64,000 nt of DNA from Variovorax sp. HW608 (GCF_900090195.1 NZ_LT607803.1:930001-994000); one strand, 5' to 3'; counted from the stretch's first letter, positions 34,582 to 42,997 are shown. Notes: generated from the sequence alone by a model not told the origin. Made by a program: numbers and translations.

Positions 34582-35679
34582 TCACGCGCATGCCGGGTTG
34601 GCAATGGGAACGACACGAGCAGCGCGCGGCGAGGCTTCGGATTCGGCCTCGCTCGCCACCAGCTTCTGGAGTATGCGCCGCGCAGCGAGCGGTGCGCGGT
34701 CCACTCCAATGTGGATCATCGGGGCGCCGTGGAAAGGTCCCGTGGCAGACATCACCACGCTATCCGCCCGCCAGTTCGCGCTCTGATCCTCGATCAGCAC
34801 CTTGTCCTCGAGAACGGTCCGATGAAACTCATCGAAGATGAAGCCGGTGACCTCGTCATCGTCCTTCTGAAAGTTCCGGAACATCGCCGAGAACTTGAAG
34901 TGCGAGTGCTCCGTTTCGGGCGTGCAGGGCCCAACTGCCGAGACCCGACACACCTGGGCAGGATCCTGGTTCCCCGGAAGTTCGAAAGTCATGTTCAAGC
35001 GGATGTTGCCGCCGGGCCAGAACCGCAGCACCTGGGTCCGCTTGACCACATCCCATCCCAGCACCTTGCGCCACACCGGCGCGGCGGTGATCTTGTCCCA
35101 TGCGCGGCCGATCTCCACGTACGAGTCGGTGATCGTCACTTCTGGAGCGGTCATTGCGACCTCGGGCGTCCCTACGGTCTTCTGATGGACGAAGGTGACA
35201 TGGGAAAGGTCCAGAACGTTCTCGATGTTGAACAGCATCGGCGCCCCGACGCGGAGCGCTTCCGCCGGCCGACCCACGTAGTCGCTCGAAGAACACACGT
35301 CCGAGAAGTCCGGTACCTCGCTCTCGCGGGCCAGTTCGGGAGCGCCGGGCCAGATCCAGATGAAGCCGTCCCGCTCGACAACCGGGTAGGACCTGATGCA
35401 AGCGCGAGGCGGAATGGATTGCTGATTCGGAATGGACGTGCATTGCCCATCGGCGGCGAACCTCAAGCCGTGGTAGCCGCACTGCACTTCGTCACCGACG
35501 ATCGTGCCCAGCGACAGCGAAACTCTCCGATGGATGCAGCGGTCCTGGAGAGCCGTCACAGAGCCGTCGCTGCGACGGTAAAGAACGACAGGCTCGTTCA
35601 GAATGGTGCGCGCAAAGAGTCGCCCGGCGGCCACCTCATGCTGCATCGCGGCCACATACCAGAAATTGCGCGGGTACAT
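34582..35679 (-). CDS. Rieske non-heme iron oxygenase, alpha subunit (VanA-like)
   Basis: A 365-residue oxygenase component. The Rieske [2Fe-2S] ligands are Cys48-His50 and Cys67-His70 (DRCIHRRVSLSLG, QCGYHGLRF). The mononuclear iron site is in NIENVLDLSHVTFVH, with Asp157, His160 and His165 in the expected spacing. Size and N-terminal MYPRNFWYVAAMQHEVAAG resemble vanillate O-demethylase VanA, which oxidatively demethylates methoxybenzoates. No reductase is adjacent; the VanB-type reductase at 16695 is the only candidate in the window. It lies 40 bp downstream of the hydrolase at 35720 on the same strand. Confidence 0.9.
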   Translation of the reverse strand: MYPRNFWYVAAMQHEVAAGRLFARTILNEPVVLYRRSDGSVTALQDRCIHRRVSLSLGTIVGDEVQCGYHGLRFAADGQCTSIPNQQSIPPRACIRSYPVVERDGFIWIWPGAPELARESEVPDFSDVCSSSDYVGRPAEALRVGAPMLFNIENVLDLSHVTFVHQKTVGTPEVAMTAPEVTITDSYVEIGRAWDKITAAPVWRKVLGWDVVKRTQVLRFWPGGNIRLNMTFELPGNQDPAQVCRVSAVGPCTPETEHSHFKFSAMFRNFQKDDDEVTGFIFDEFHRTVLEDKVLIEDQSANWRADSVVMSATGPFHGAPMIHIGVDRAPLAARRILQKLVASEAESEASPRAARVVPIANPACA

Positions 35680-35719
35680 GTCTGTCTCCTGTTCTTTTGG
35701 GGGGGGCTGTGGCCCTGGG

Positions 35720-36778
35720 TTAAAGATGCTTCTTCAGGAAGTCCGCGATGGCCGGGCGCATGATGTGCGAGCGGTCATGGCAGCAGTGGCCCGAATCGTC
35801 CCAGTTCATCACTTCGGCGCCATTCGCCAACTCCCTGACGAAACGATTCGCCTTCTCGATCGGCAGGCTGTCGAGCCCTCCGTGCGTCACGAAGACCGGG
35901 CACTTGATGTTCTGGACGTGCCCCTCCAGCGTCCACGACTTGAAGAACTCCACGGCTTCCGCCAGCGTCTCGGTGCCGCTCATCGCCAGCCCGGTCGCCG
36001 CGTAGATGCCGGTCTTGGTCGGCATGTCTTCACGGTCATACATCACTCCCCAGCAGGCCAGGGCCTTCAGGCGAGGTTCCACCGAAGCGGCCTTCGGCGC
36101 AAAGTAGCCGCCCATGCTTCGCCCGACGATGCCGATACGGTTCGCATCAATCTCTTCACGGGTCTCCAGGTAGTCGATCGCAGCAGCGATGCACGCCTCG
36201 AAATCCTGGATCAGGAGCATCTCGAATGCGGTCTCGCCTTGCCCCGGGCCATCGAAAGCGAAGGTCGCGATCCCCCGCTCGATGCACAGGTCGGTGAACG
36301 TGAAGTAGTCCTCCTTGGTGGTATCCGCGCCGCCCACGCAGATTGCTACAGGCGGATTGGTAACTCCCGCAGGGAGACGCAAGTGTCCAGCAATCTGGAT
36401 GCCGCGGAATGGGAACACCACCCTTTGCACCGGGCTGTTCAGGAGGTGCGCGCCGCGCATGAATACCCGGTTCTTGTGCCCATGGAGCTCCCTCTTCAGC
36501 TCCGGGTGATAGTGCTGAAAGTACTGCGCGAAGTGGTAGTAGATCGACGAGCGCACGAAGTTCGCGGCGGCGGTGAGCTTGTGGCCGGCGCCCAGTAGCG
36601 CGTCGCCGCGTTGCTCGGCTTCCCGTGCAAAGTGCGCCCACGCATGCGGCCAATCGTCCCAGCTGGTGATCCTTTCCCGGATCTTCAGCAGATCGCGGTA
36701 GTGGACTCCGTCGGCGAGATAGCGATCGACACTGTCGTCAAGGACCTGGCGCGCAGGTGGATACTCAAAATATTGCAT
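35720..36778 (-). CDS. Alpha/beta hydrolase of pseudooxynicotine-hydrolase type
   Basis: A 352-residue hydrolase with a helical N-terminal lid (1-110) and a core containing GGADTTKEDYF, FAFDGPGQGET, nucleophile elbow VGRSMGGYF (Ser221), the acid loop THGGLDSLP and DSGHCCHDRSH with the histidine. It matches the family of 2,6-dihydroxypseudooxynicotine hydrolase, which cleaves a C-C bond in an aromatic ketone. ATG 36778 is chosen over upstream codons because GAGGA lies 9 bp before it and similarity begins there. It is the intact paralogue of 14817-15866. It precedes the Rieske oxygenase, so both probably act in one pathway. Confidence 0.87.
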   Translation of the reverse strand: MQYFEYPPARQVLDDSVDRYLADGVHYRDLLKIRERITSWDDWPHAWAHFAREAEQRGDALLGAGHKLTAAANFVRSSIYYHFAQYFQHYHPELKRELHGHKNRVFMRGAHLLNSPVQRVVFPFRGIQIAGHLRLPAGVTNPPVAICVGGADTTKEDYFTFTDLCIERGIATFAFDGPGQGETAFEMLLIQDFEACIAAAIDYLETREEIDANRIGIVGRSMGGYFAPKAASVEPRLKALACWGVMYDREDMPTKTGIYAATGLAMSGTETLAEAVEFFKSWTLEGHVQNIKCPVFVTHGGLDSLPIEKANRFVRELANGAEVMNWDDSGHCCHDRSHIMRPAIADFLKKHL

Positions 36779-36894
36779 TTCACTTCCTCGGATATGGCAT
36801 AGCGATGAGCAATTAGGCCTGACGAAAGCAAGCCGCGGCATCGTCTTTTTTGATCCGTGGCCATTGCCGCGCGCGATGCTTGCAGGTCCCTTCC

Positions 36895-36916
36895 CAGGCT
36901 TCATTTGCGAAGCCTG
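36895..36916. promoter_or_regulatory. Inverted repeat in divergent intergenic region
   Basis: CAGGCTTC, a 6-base spacer and GAAGCCTG form a perfect 8-bp-arm inverted repeat between two divergent hydrolase genes (starts 36778 and 36984). No T-run follows, so it looks like an operator and not a terminator. A regulator binding here could control both directions. Confidence 0.45.
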
Positions 36917-36983
36917 CTCATCGCGCACTGCTATCTCCGGCGATCACCAAGAATGATCATGGCAAGTGCGCAGTCGCCCTACG

Positions 36984-37835
36984 ATGGTGACGTCCGAGCT
37001 TGAGCGAATTGGAAGCGCCTTGAACACCACACTGAACATCGAGACCGAAGCCGGCGTGTCGCTGCGCGTGAGCGGATCGCTGCTTCCCGACAGAGACACC
37101 ATCGTCTTCAGCAACTCGATCGGCGCCGACATGTCCATGTGGGACGATCAGCTGGCTGCTGCCATGGAGTACGCGAATGTCGTGCGCTATGACCAGCGCG
37201 GGCATGGCGACTCCAGCGCGCCCGCGGGCCCGTATTCGATCGCCGAACTCGGACAGGACGTCATCGGAATCCTGGATTCGCTCCAGCTCGGCAAGGTGTT
37301 TTTCTGCGGACTCTCCCTGGGCGGCATCACGGGAATGTGGCTCGCCGTCCATCATCCGAACCGCTTTCACGGCTTCGTGCTGGCCAACACGGCGGCGAGC
37401 TTCCCCGTCCAGATCTGGCAAGAGCGGTGTGCGACGGCGCGCCGCTCCGGCTTGGAGCCGCTGGTCGATGCGACGCTGGCACGTTGGTTCACCAAGGACT
37501 GGGCTTCGCGCAACCACGAGGCGATCTCGCGCGTGCGAGCCATGATCTTGCGGACTTCGCCTGAGGGCTATGCAGGTTGCGGCGAAGCGCTGGCGGGGGT
37601 CAGTCTCGAGTCCGACCTCGACCAGATCTCCTCACCGGCTCGAGTGATCGCGGGCCGCTACGATCGGGCGACCCCGCCGGAGCGCAGCGAGGAGATTGCA
37701 AAGGCGATCCCGTGCTCCGACCTGGTCACCCTCGATGCGGCACACGTATCGCCGATCGAGGCAGCTTCTGCCTTCTCGGCAATTCTGCGGGATTTCGTCA
37801 CCACGCATTCCCAGGCGTCGACCAGTGCCGTGTAG
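36984..37835 (+). CDS. Alpha/beta hydrolase, 3-oxoadipate enol-lactonase-like
   Basis: A hydrolase of about 283 residues with SNSIGADMSMWD, YDQRGHGDSSAP, the nucleophile elbow CGLSLGGITG, acid in GRYDRATPP and histidine in DAAHVSPIEA. It is a close paralogue of 11641-12462 (shared LANTAAS, WF-x-x-D core). The start is uncertain: ATG 36984 (MVTSELERIG) is taken, and GTG 36966 is an alternative; the paralogue aligns from about residue 15. It is divergent from the pseudooxynicotine-type hydrolase operon. The likely substrate is a lactone or ring-opened acid. Confidence 0.84.
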   Translation: MVTSELERIGSALNTTLNIETEAGVSLRVSGSLLPDRDTIVFSNSIGADMSMWDDQLAAAMEYANVVRYDQRGHGDSSAPAGPYSIAELGQDVIGILDSLQLGKVFFCGLSLGGITGMWLAVHHPNRFHGFVLANTAASFPVQIWQERCATARRSGLEPLVDATLARWFTKDWASRNHEAISRVRAMILRTSPEGYAGCGEALAGVSLESDLDQISSPARVIAGRYDRATPPERSEEIAKAIPCSDLVTLDAAHVSPIEAASAFSAILRDFVTTHSQASTSAV

Positions 37836-37906
37836 GGACCTGCCAAGCTGCGAAGCAGCCAGTTGACCACCCTGTATCGCTGATGGGCTGCGTCAAAGAG
37901 CGTCCT

Positions 37907-38116
37907 ATGAATTCGACAATCAATTCGCAAGTGATCGTCTGCTACGAACTCTACTTCGAGTCTTTGCTGCAGCCTGGCCGGGGCTTGGCCTTTCCTTGTG
38001 ACGCCGAAGGACATGTCAACATGGACGCCATGAGCGCGCGGGCGCGCAACAACTACCTGTTCGCCCGCGCACTCGTGGGGATCGAACTCGACATACCCCG
38101 GGTCCGAACGACCTGA
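37907..38116 (+). CDS. Small conserved-looking protein of unknown function (69 aa)
   Basis: From ATG 37907 the frame gives a 69-residue soluble protein: MNSTINSQVIVCYELYFESL, then a PGRGLAFPCDAEGHVNMD core and SARARNNYLFARALVGIE. It has no signal peptide, membrane segment or metal-binding cluster. The sequence has protein-like composition and does not look like a frame shadow, and I recall similar short proteins in Burkholderiales, unnamed. GTCAAAGAGCG upstream is a weak ribosome site. It lies 71 bp after the hydrolase and converges on the DUF35 gene, ending 6 bp from it. Function unknown. Confidence 0.6.
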   Translation: MNSTINSQVIVCYELYFESLLQPGRGLAFPCDAEGHVNMDAMSARARNNYLFARALVGIELDIPRVRTT

Positions 38117-38122
38117 CGCCAT

Positions 38123-38566
38123 TCATCCGCCGACCCCTGCCGCTTCGGCGATCGCCCGGGTCGCGTAGCCACGCGCCTCCTGGGCTTCGATGGTCGTGAA
38201 CGCGAGCTCCGGCGCCGGCTCTCCCATGCGCCAGTACACCTCGACCTCCTGCCCGATCGCCAGGCGATCGAGCTCGGCCTCGACGATCACGCTCGTCAGT
38301 CGCACGCCCTCCTGCAACTCGATCACGGCCATGGCCAGCGGCTGGGGCAGCTTGCGCGGACGGGAGAACGCGTAGATGGTGCCGCGACCCGAACTCTGCT
38401 CCCACGAGGTCCGCGCGCTGCCGCAGAAGGGGCAATACGGTCGCGGATAGAAATGGCGTTCGCCGCAATCGCCGCAGCGCTTGAGAAGGAGACGGCGCTC
38501 TCGCGCAGCCTGCCAGAACTCCGCAACTTCGGGTGACTGCTCGATCGGATTCTTGTCGTGAGGCAT
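38123..38566 (-). CDS. DUF35 protein: Zn-ribbon plus OB-fold, acyl-CoA-associated
   Basis: A 147-residue DUF35 protein. The N-terminal rubredoxin-like zinc ribbon has Cys31, Cys34, Cys45 and Cys48 (KRCGDCGERHF, YCPFCGSA), followed by an OB-fold starting near SGRGTIYAFSRPR. It ends 4 bp after the thiolase-fold gene on the same strand. DUF35 proteins form complexes with thiolase-like enzymes such as the Ltp2/ChsH2 steroid side-chain aldolase, where they bind the CoA ester and guide it to the partner. The pairing with a cysteine-less thiolase here points the same way. Confidence 0.88.
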   Translation of the reverse strand: MPHDKNPIEQSPEVAEFWQAARERRLLLKRCGDCGERHFYPRPYCPFCGSARTSWEQSSGRGTIYAFSRPRKLPQPLAMAVIELQEGVRLTSVIVEAELDRLAIGQEVEVYWRMGEPAPELAFTTIEAQEARGYATRAIAEAAGVGG

Positions 38567-38570
38567 TGCG

Positions 38571-39740
38571 TCACTCCGCCTGAAGGATGAGAGTGCCGGC
38601 CGCGTGATAGCCCGCCAGCGAGCCGCCGGTGCCGTGCGCGAGCACGATCTCGTGGTTCTTCACCTGTACCGCGGGATGCGCTTCTCCGCGGCACTGTCGA
38701 ACAGCCTCGATGATTTTCGTCATGCCGCCCTTGTTGCCGGGATGGTTGTTGCACAGGCCGCCACCGTCCGTGTTGAATGGCAGCCGGCCGATCCCGGAGA
38801 TCAGGTTCCCATCCATCACGAACTTGCCGCCCTCCCCCTTCTTGCAGAAACCCAGGTCCTCGAGCTGGACGATGACGGTGATCGTGAAGCTGTCGTACAG
38901 CGAGGCATAAGAAATGTCCGACGGCTTGACGCCGGCTTCCTCGAACGCCTTGGGACCTGACCAGACGGCGGCCGAATAAGTCAGGTCGATCTTGCCGCCG
39001 TTGGAGTGCTTCACGCCGCTTCCTGCGCCGATGATCTTGACGCGCGGCCGTGCAAGCGCGCGGGCGATCTCGGGCCGACTCACCACCACCGCCCCGCCGC
39101 CATCGCTCACGACGCAGCAATCGAGTCGCCTCAGCGGATCGGAAACCAGGGGCGACGCCAGCACATCGTCCACGCTTACAACCTCGCGGCGAATCGCGTG
39201 CGGATTGTGCTGCGCGTGGTGGGAAGCGGCGACGCGAACCCATGCGAGCTGTTCCGGTGTGGTCCCGAATTCGTGCATGTGGCGTCGGGCCACCATTGCG
39301 TAGGCGTGCACGGGCGCACGCGGGACCATGGATGTGAATTGCAGGTCGGGACGCTGGCTCGAGTCCACGCCCGACAACCCGACGCCCGCCGCTGCGGCAA
39401 CAGGCCGATCCGCCAGCGTGACCAGGGCGACATTGCAGTGCCCCGCGGCGACGGCCTGCGCCGCATGGCCCACATGCAGGAGATAGGAAGACCCTCCAGT
39501 CTCCGTGCTGTCGATGTGCCGCAGGTTCGTCAACCCGATGTACTCGGCCATGGTCATGCCGCCCAGGCCCGGCGCTTCTGCGCCGCAGAAGTATCCATCG
39601 ACGTCCTTCAGCGACAGCCCGGCATCGGCCAGCGCGCCGAGCGCCACTTCGGCATGGAGCTGAGCAGTTGAAATCCCGTCCGCCCGGCGGGTCGGATGCT
39701 CGAAGACACCGGCGATATACGCCTTTTCGCGAATGCTCAT
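38571..39740 (-). CDS. Thiolase-fold protein (Ltp2-like, nucleophile Cys absent), likely C-C lyase
   Basis: A 389-residue thiolase-superfamily protein. The fold is clear: DADVG-type N-terminus (ADAGLSLKDVDGYFCG), SYASLYDSFTITVIVQLEDL near 278-297 and LPFNTDGGGLCNNHPGNKGG near 320-339. At the N-terminal active site, where thiolases have the acyl-accepting cysteine, residues 78-92 read STETGGSSYLLHVGH with no cysteine. Tyr282 sits where Ltp2-type aldolases have a key tyrosine. It probably catalyses retro-aldol or another C-C cleavage of a 3-hydroxyacyl-CoA together with DUF35. The start ATG overlaps the feruloyl-CoA synthetase stop by four bases. Automated annotation would call it acetyl-CoA acetyltransferase. 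Confidence 0.83.
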   Translation of the reverse strand: MSIREKAYIAGVFEHPTRRADGISTAQLHAEVALGALADAGLSLKDVDGYFCGAEAPGLGGMTMAEYIGLTNLRHIDSTETGGSSYLLHVGHAAQAVAAGHCNVALVTLADRPVAAAAGVGLSGVDSSQRPDLQFTSMVPRAPVHAYAMVARRHMHEFGTTPEQLAWVRVAASHHAQHNPHAIRREVVSVDDVLASPLVSDPLRRLDCCVVSDGGGAVVVSRPEIARALARPRVKIIGAGSGVKHSNGGKIDLTYSAAVWSGPKAFEEAGVKPSDISYASLYDSFTITVIVQLEDLGFCKKGEGGKFVMDGNLISGIGRLPFNTDGGGLCNNHPGNKGGMTKIIEAVRQCRGEAHPAVQVKNHEIVLAHGTGGSLAGYHAAGTLILQAE

Positions 39741-41560
39741 ATGAAGATGCCCGCTGGAGCCCGGTTGTAAAGGTCATCCACCTCCGCCTTGCGGTTGGCG
39801 AGAACCACGCGCTGACTCACCGAGCCTTTGTCCGTGAGTTCCCCGTTCTCGAGGGTCGGCGGGCGGCTGAGGATGAGCGCGCCGCAGGGCCGGTTCGAAC
39901 TGCCGGTGGACGAGACCAGCAGTTCTTGCAGTGCCTCCTTGACGAAGTCACGCACTTCCCGCATGGCGACCAGTTCGGTGAACGGGATGGAGGGGCCGAT
40001 CTCGAACCGCTCCCGGGTGGCCGCTTCATTGACAACGACGAGCAGGCCGATGGCTTCGCGGTTGTGCCCGGTGACGACCACGTCCTGAAAGAGCGGGTTG
40101 CCGGCGGCCAACGCGCTCGCCCTGATCGCGGCCACATTCACCCAGGTTGCTGAGCTGAGCTTGAAGTCCTCGAGCACCCGCCCGTCAAACAGCATACCCG
40201 CCTCCGGCCGCGTGGGATCGAGGAACCTCACGGCGTCCCCGATGCGATAGAAGCCCTCCTCGTCGAATGCATCCCGCGTGAGCTCCGGCTGACGCCAGTA
40301 GCCTGGCATTACGTTGGGACCGCGTACCCGCAACTCCATTTTGTCTCCATTGGGCAGCAGCTTGATCTCGATTCCCGGCACCGGCAGCCCGATATTGGCC
40401 GGCTCCGAGTTCGCAAAATGGACCATCGTGACCGAGGGTGCCGTCTCCGTTGCACCGTATCCGGCGCAGAACAGGATGCGATTGCCCCGCACTGCCCTGG
40501 CCAACTCCAGCAGACGGTTGTAGTGGTGACGCGGCATGGCCGCGCCCGAGAATCCGATGTAGTCGAGTTCCGAGAAGAAGTGCTGCCGGAACGCGATGTC
40601 GCGTTCGAATTCGGCCAGCAGATACTCCCAGCCGCGCGGCACGTTCATGTGATGGGTGGATTGCACCGACATGAGATTGGCGATCGTCTTTCGGAACTGA
40701 CCCGGCACGGGCTTTCCGTCGTCGATGTAGAAGCTGCCGCCGTTGCGCAGAACCTTGTTGAACGCCCCGTTGCCGCCGGCCGTGTGATTCCACGGCAGCC
40801 AGTCCACGATGATCGGACGCGTTTCGGCAACGAAAGGCAGCAGCTGCCCGAAGCCCTGCTGGTTGGAACACATCATGCGGTGCGTGTTCACGACCCCCTT
40901 CGGCGTGCCGGTCGACCCCGACGTGAACAGGATCTTCGCGACCGTGTCGCCGTCCAAGCCGGCAAAGGCCTGACGCACCTGGTCCGTGGGTGTTGTCTCG
41001 CACAACTCATGGAAGCGCGTGACGTCGGCCGTCCGCGGGTGCTCGGCAATGATTTCAAAGCCACCAATCCCCGCTCGCGCCAGAGCCGGCACGAGGATCG
41101 CGTCATCGGACACGAATAGCAGGCCGGGCTCAAGCAGTCCGAACACGTGCCTCAACTTGCCGAAATCGGTCGCGACGGTCGCGTAGGCCTGCGAGATTGG
41201 CGCAAACGGGATGCCGGCATGCATCGCACCCAACATCATGAGGGCCATGGCGACGCAGTTGGCCGACAGGGCCGCGACCGGGCGGTCCGGCCCCAGGCCG
41301 CGTGCGAGCAAGGCCTCGCCAATGGCCCACACATCACGCCGGACCTCCGCGTAGGACATGCATCTCCACTGCCCATCCTCCTCCGCTTTCTCGCAGAGGA
41401 AGGGAACGTCCGGCGTCTCGCGGGCCCAATGCTCCAGCCAATCCCCCACACAGCGCGAATACGGGCCGAGTTGCTGTCGGCTCCTCAGCAGCGTCGTGCC
41501 GTCCGCTCGAGCGTGGAGCGAGAGCGCGGGGCGAGCGAGGGTGAGGTCAAGCCTGTCCAT
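39737..41560 (-). CDS. fcs: Feruloyl-CoA synthetase family acyl-CoA ligase
   Basis: A 607-residue ATP-dependent aryl-CoA ligase. The P-loop is ILFTSGSTGTPKGVVNTH near 213-230, with DWLPWNHTAGGN, YGATETAPSV and GRVLEDFKLSSATWVN. The C-terminal LTDKGSVSQRVVLANR is typical of feruloyl-CoA synthases, which lack the usual K-T-x-x-G-K domain ending. It would activate a hydroxycinnamate or other aryl-propenoate to its CoA thioester, feeding the thiolase-fold/DUF35 pair. It overlaps the thiolase gene and lies 21 bp after the FAH hydrolase on the same strand. No vanillin dehydrogenase is present, and the only hydratase candidate is at 29238. Confidence 0.85.
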   Translation of the reverse strand: MDRLDLTLARPALSLHARADGTTLLRSRQQLGPYSRCVGDWLEHWARETPDVPFLCEKAEEDGQWRCMSYAEVRRDVWAIGEALLARGLGPDRPVAALSANCVAMALMMLGAMHAGIPFAPISQAYATVATDFGKLRHVFGLLEPGLLFVSDDAILVPALARAGIGGFEIIAEHPRTADVTRFHELCETTPTDQVRQAFAGLDGDTVAKILFTSGSTGTPKGVVNTHRMMCSNQQGFGQLLPFVAETRPIIVDWLPWNHTAGGNGAFNKVLRNGGSFYIDDGKPVPGQFRKTIANLMSVQSTHHMNVPRGWEYLLAEFERDIAFRQHFFSELDYIGFSGAAMPRHHYNRLLELARAVRGNRILFCAGYGATETAPSVTMVHFANSEPANIGLPVPGIEIKLLPNGDKMELRVRGPNVMPGYWRQPELTRDAFDEEGFYRIGDAVRFLDPTRPEAGMLFDGRVLEDFKLSSATWVNVAAIRASALAAGNPLFQDVVVTGHNREAIGLLVVVNEAATRERFEIGPSIPFTELVAMREVRDFVKEALQELLVSSTGSSNRPCGALILSRPPTLENGELTDKGSVSQRVVLANRKAEVDDLYNRAPAGIFI

Positions 41561-41581
41561 GTCACGTCCGAGATGAATGCC

Positions 41582-42574
41582 TTACTCGCCTTGGACGATG
41601 CGGCAGTACTGCCCACCCAGATCGCGCTGTGCGCGGCCATCGCGAAGCGACAACTCGAGAGTCTCCCCCGGCTGCAGGTACGTCACTGTCGACTTCAGTT
41701 CCTTGCGCAGCTCCTCGGTGCGCTTCACGTCATCGGACAAGAGGGTGCGGATGATCTCGCCCATGCGCCCCGGCCTCGCGTGGCCTATCAGCACGCCGCC
41801 CGGCGTGCCGGTCAGGACCATGTCACCGGCCTTCATGTCGAACATGCGAGCCAGCTGGGTGAGTGTCTCCGCCGGCTTGTAGATCATGTGCGACATCTTG
41901 GCCGATTGCCGCTGCGTCCCCTTGTAGCTGAGCGAGAACTCGACTTCCTCGAGGGTTTCGGAAACCACCGACGGCTTCATCCAGTAGAGCACGGGGCCGG
42001 CCGGGCAGAAGGTCCGGTAGCTCTTGCCTTGGTACCACTGCATCATCAACGCACCGAACATCGTGTCGCGCGCGGAGATGTCGTTGCACAGGACGATCGC
42101 GGCGACGTAGTCGCCCAGCGTATTGTCGTCCACGACGTCGCCCGATTTCAGATCGCGCCGAAGCACGATGCCGACCTCGGCCTCGTAGTCCAGGAGTTCG
42201 ACTTCCGAGGGACGGATGATGTCCCCATACGGTCCGGTGAGCGACGCGCTGGCCTTGCCGAAGAGCAGGTTCTTCTTTCGCTCGCCGACGCCGGTTTCCT
42301 CGACATGGGTACGGTAGTTCAGCCCCTGGCACACGAGCGTGGAATCCGTCGTGACCGGGCTTAGCAAGGCGGCCGCGCGCAGGATCTGCCTCTCGCCGGA
42401 GTCGGGCAGCTTCAGGCCCTTCTCGAGCGCGGCGATCAACTCGCCAGTCGTGGCCGCATCCGTCCGGATCTCAAGAACCGCGATCTCATCGTCAGGGTGC
42501 GTTGGCGCACTCGACACGAGAACACCCCAGCGCGCACCCGCGGCACCAGCGAAACGCACGATCATCGAAGCCAT
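41582..42574 (-). CDS. Fumarylacetoacetate hydrolase (FAH) family protein, copy 1
   Basis: A 330-residue FAH-family hydrolase or decarboxylase that cleaves acylpyruvate-type or ring-fission products. Metal-ligand region LLDYEAEVGIVLRRDLKSGD, CNDISARDTMFG, GKSYRTFCPAGP and DMVLTGTPGGVLIGHA are family hallmarks. ATG 42574 is taken as the start (MASMIVRFAGAAGARWG), matching the start of its paralogue at 55058-56047, with AAGGGC upstream. The paralogue shares most of these blocks. It heads the operon FAH-fcs-thiolase-DUF35 and is divergent from an extradiol-like gene at 42998. Confidence 0.9.
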   Translation of the reverse strand: MASMIVRFAGAAGARWGVLVSSAPTHPDDEIAVLEIRTDAATTGELIAALEKGLKLPDSGERQILRAAALLSPVTTDSTLVCQGLNYRTHVEETGVGERKKNLLFGKASASLTGPYGDIIRPSEVELLDYEAEVGIVLRRDLKSGDVVDDNTLGDYVAAIVLCNDISARDTMFGALMMQWYQGKSYRTFCPAGPVLYWMKPSVVSETLEEVEFSLSYKGTQRQSAKMSHMIYKPAETLTQLARMFDMKAGDMVLTGTPGGVLIGHARPGRMGEIIRTLLSDDVKRTEELRKELKSTVTYLQPGETLELSLRDGRAQRDLGGQYCRIVQGE

Positions 42575-42775
42575 CGTCTTGCCCTTCAAAGTAGTGGATC
42601 GACCGACCAAGGTCGAAGCGCCATGCATCCACCAAGAAGGAAGATGAGGCTGTTCGGTACATCGATTGAGCCACCGCGACGCCACTCTGTGTATGTTGAA
42701 TTTCGATCGTCACCATTTCGCGGCGTGATCGCCAGCAGGCGTCGTTGACTCGAGTGCCTCTGTCATCGCCGCGCG

Positions 42776-42792
42776 GTGATGGTCGCCATCAC
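42776..42792. promoter_or_regulatory. 17-bp inverted repeat, candidate operator
   Basis: GTGATGG-TCG-CCATCAC is a perfect 7-bp-arm dyad centred between two divergent catabolic genes. It lies just upstream of a promoter-like -35/-10 pair. The small 3-base centre suits a dimeric regulator such as a GntR- or MarR-type protein, but none is encoded next to it. Confidence 0.5.
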
Positions 42793-42800
42793 GAAAGACA

Positions 42801-42830
42801 TTCGCAGCGGCACTTGCGCCTTCCTATACT
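42801..42830 (+). promoter_or_regulatory. Candidate sigma-70 promoter for the extradiol-like gene
   Basis: TTCGCA (42801-42806), 18 bp and TATACT (42825-42830) match four and five of six consensus bases. This would give a leader of about 160 bases before ATG 42998. The dyad at 42776 lies just upstream of the -35 box. Confidence 0.4.
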
Positions 42831-42997
42831 GAATTCGATCGAGTGCGCAGAACACGCCATGCCTCGATGCACGGCCCCCAGGGGCGAATCTACGAAAGAG
42901 ACTTCGTGTTCGTTCGTCGTGACCAGCATGTCGCATGACGTGGAGCGCTGAGCCTGGACGATGACCCCATCAACGGACCCCACCTGAGGAAAACCGA

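Larger units (their letters stand above)
42575..42997. other. 423-bp divergent intergenic region (FAH / extradiol-like gene)
   Basis: No gene is supported. It contains the 17-bp inverted repeat at 42776-42792 and a plausible plus-strand promoter at 42801-42830, both listed separately. The half next to the FAH gene (42575-42770) shows no clear motif. Confidence 0.5.

Noticed and set aside
36799..36813. A further ATT-N9-TAT box on the minus strand upstream of the hydrolase at 36778
   Set aside because: It lies only about 20 bp from the ATG, too close for a LysR activation site, and the flanks do not match the other elements.
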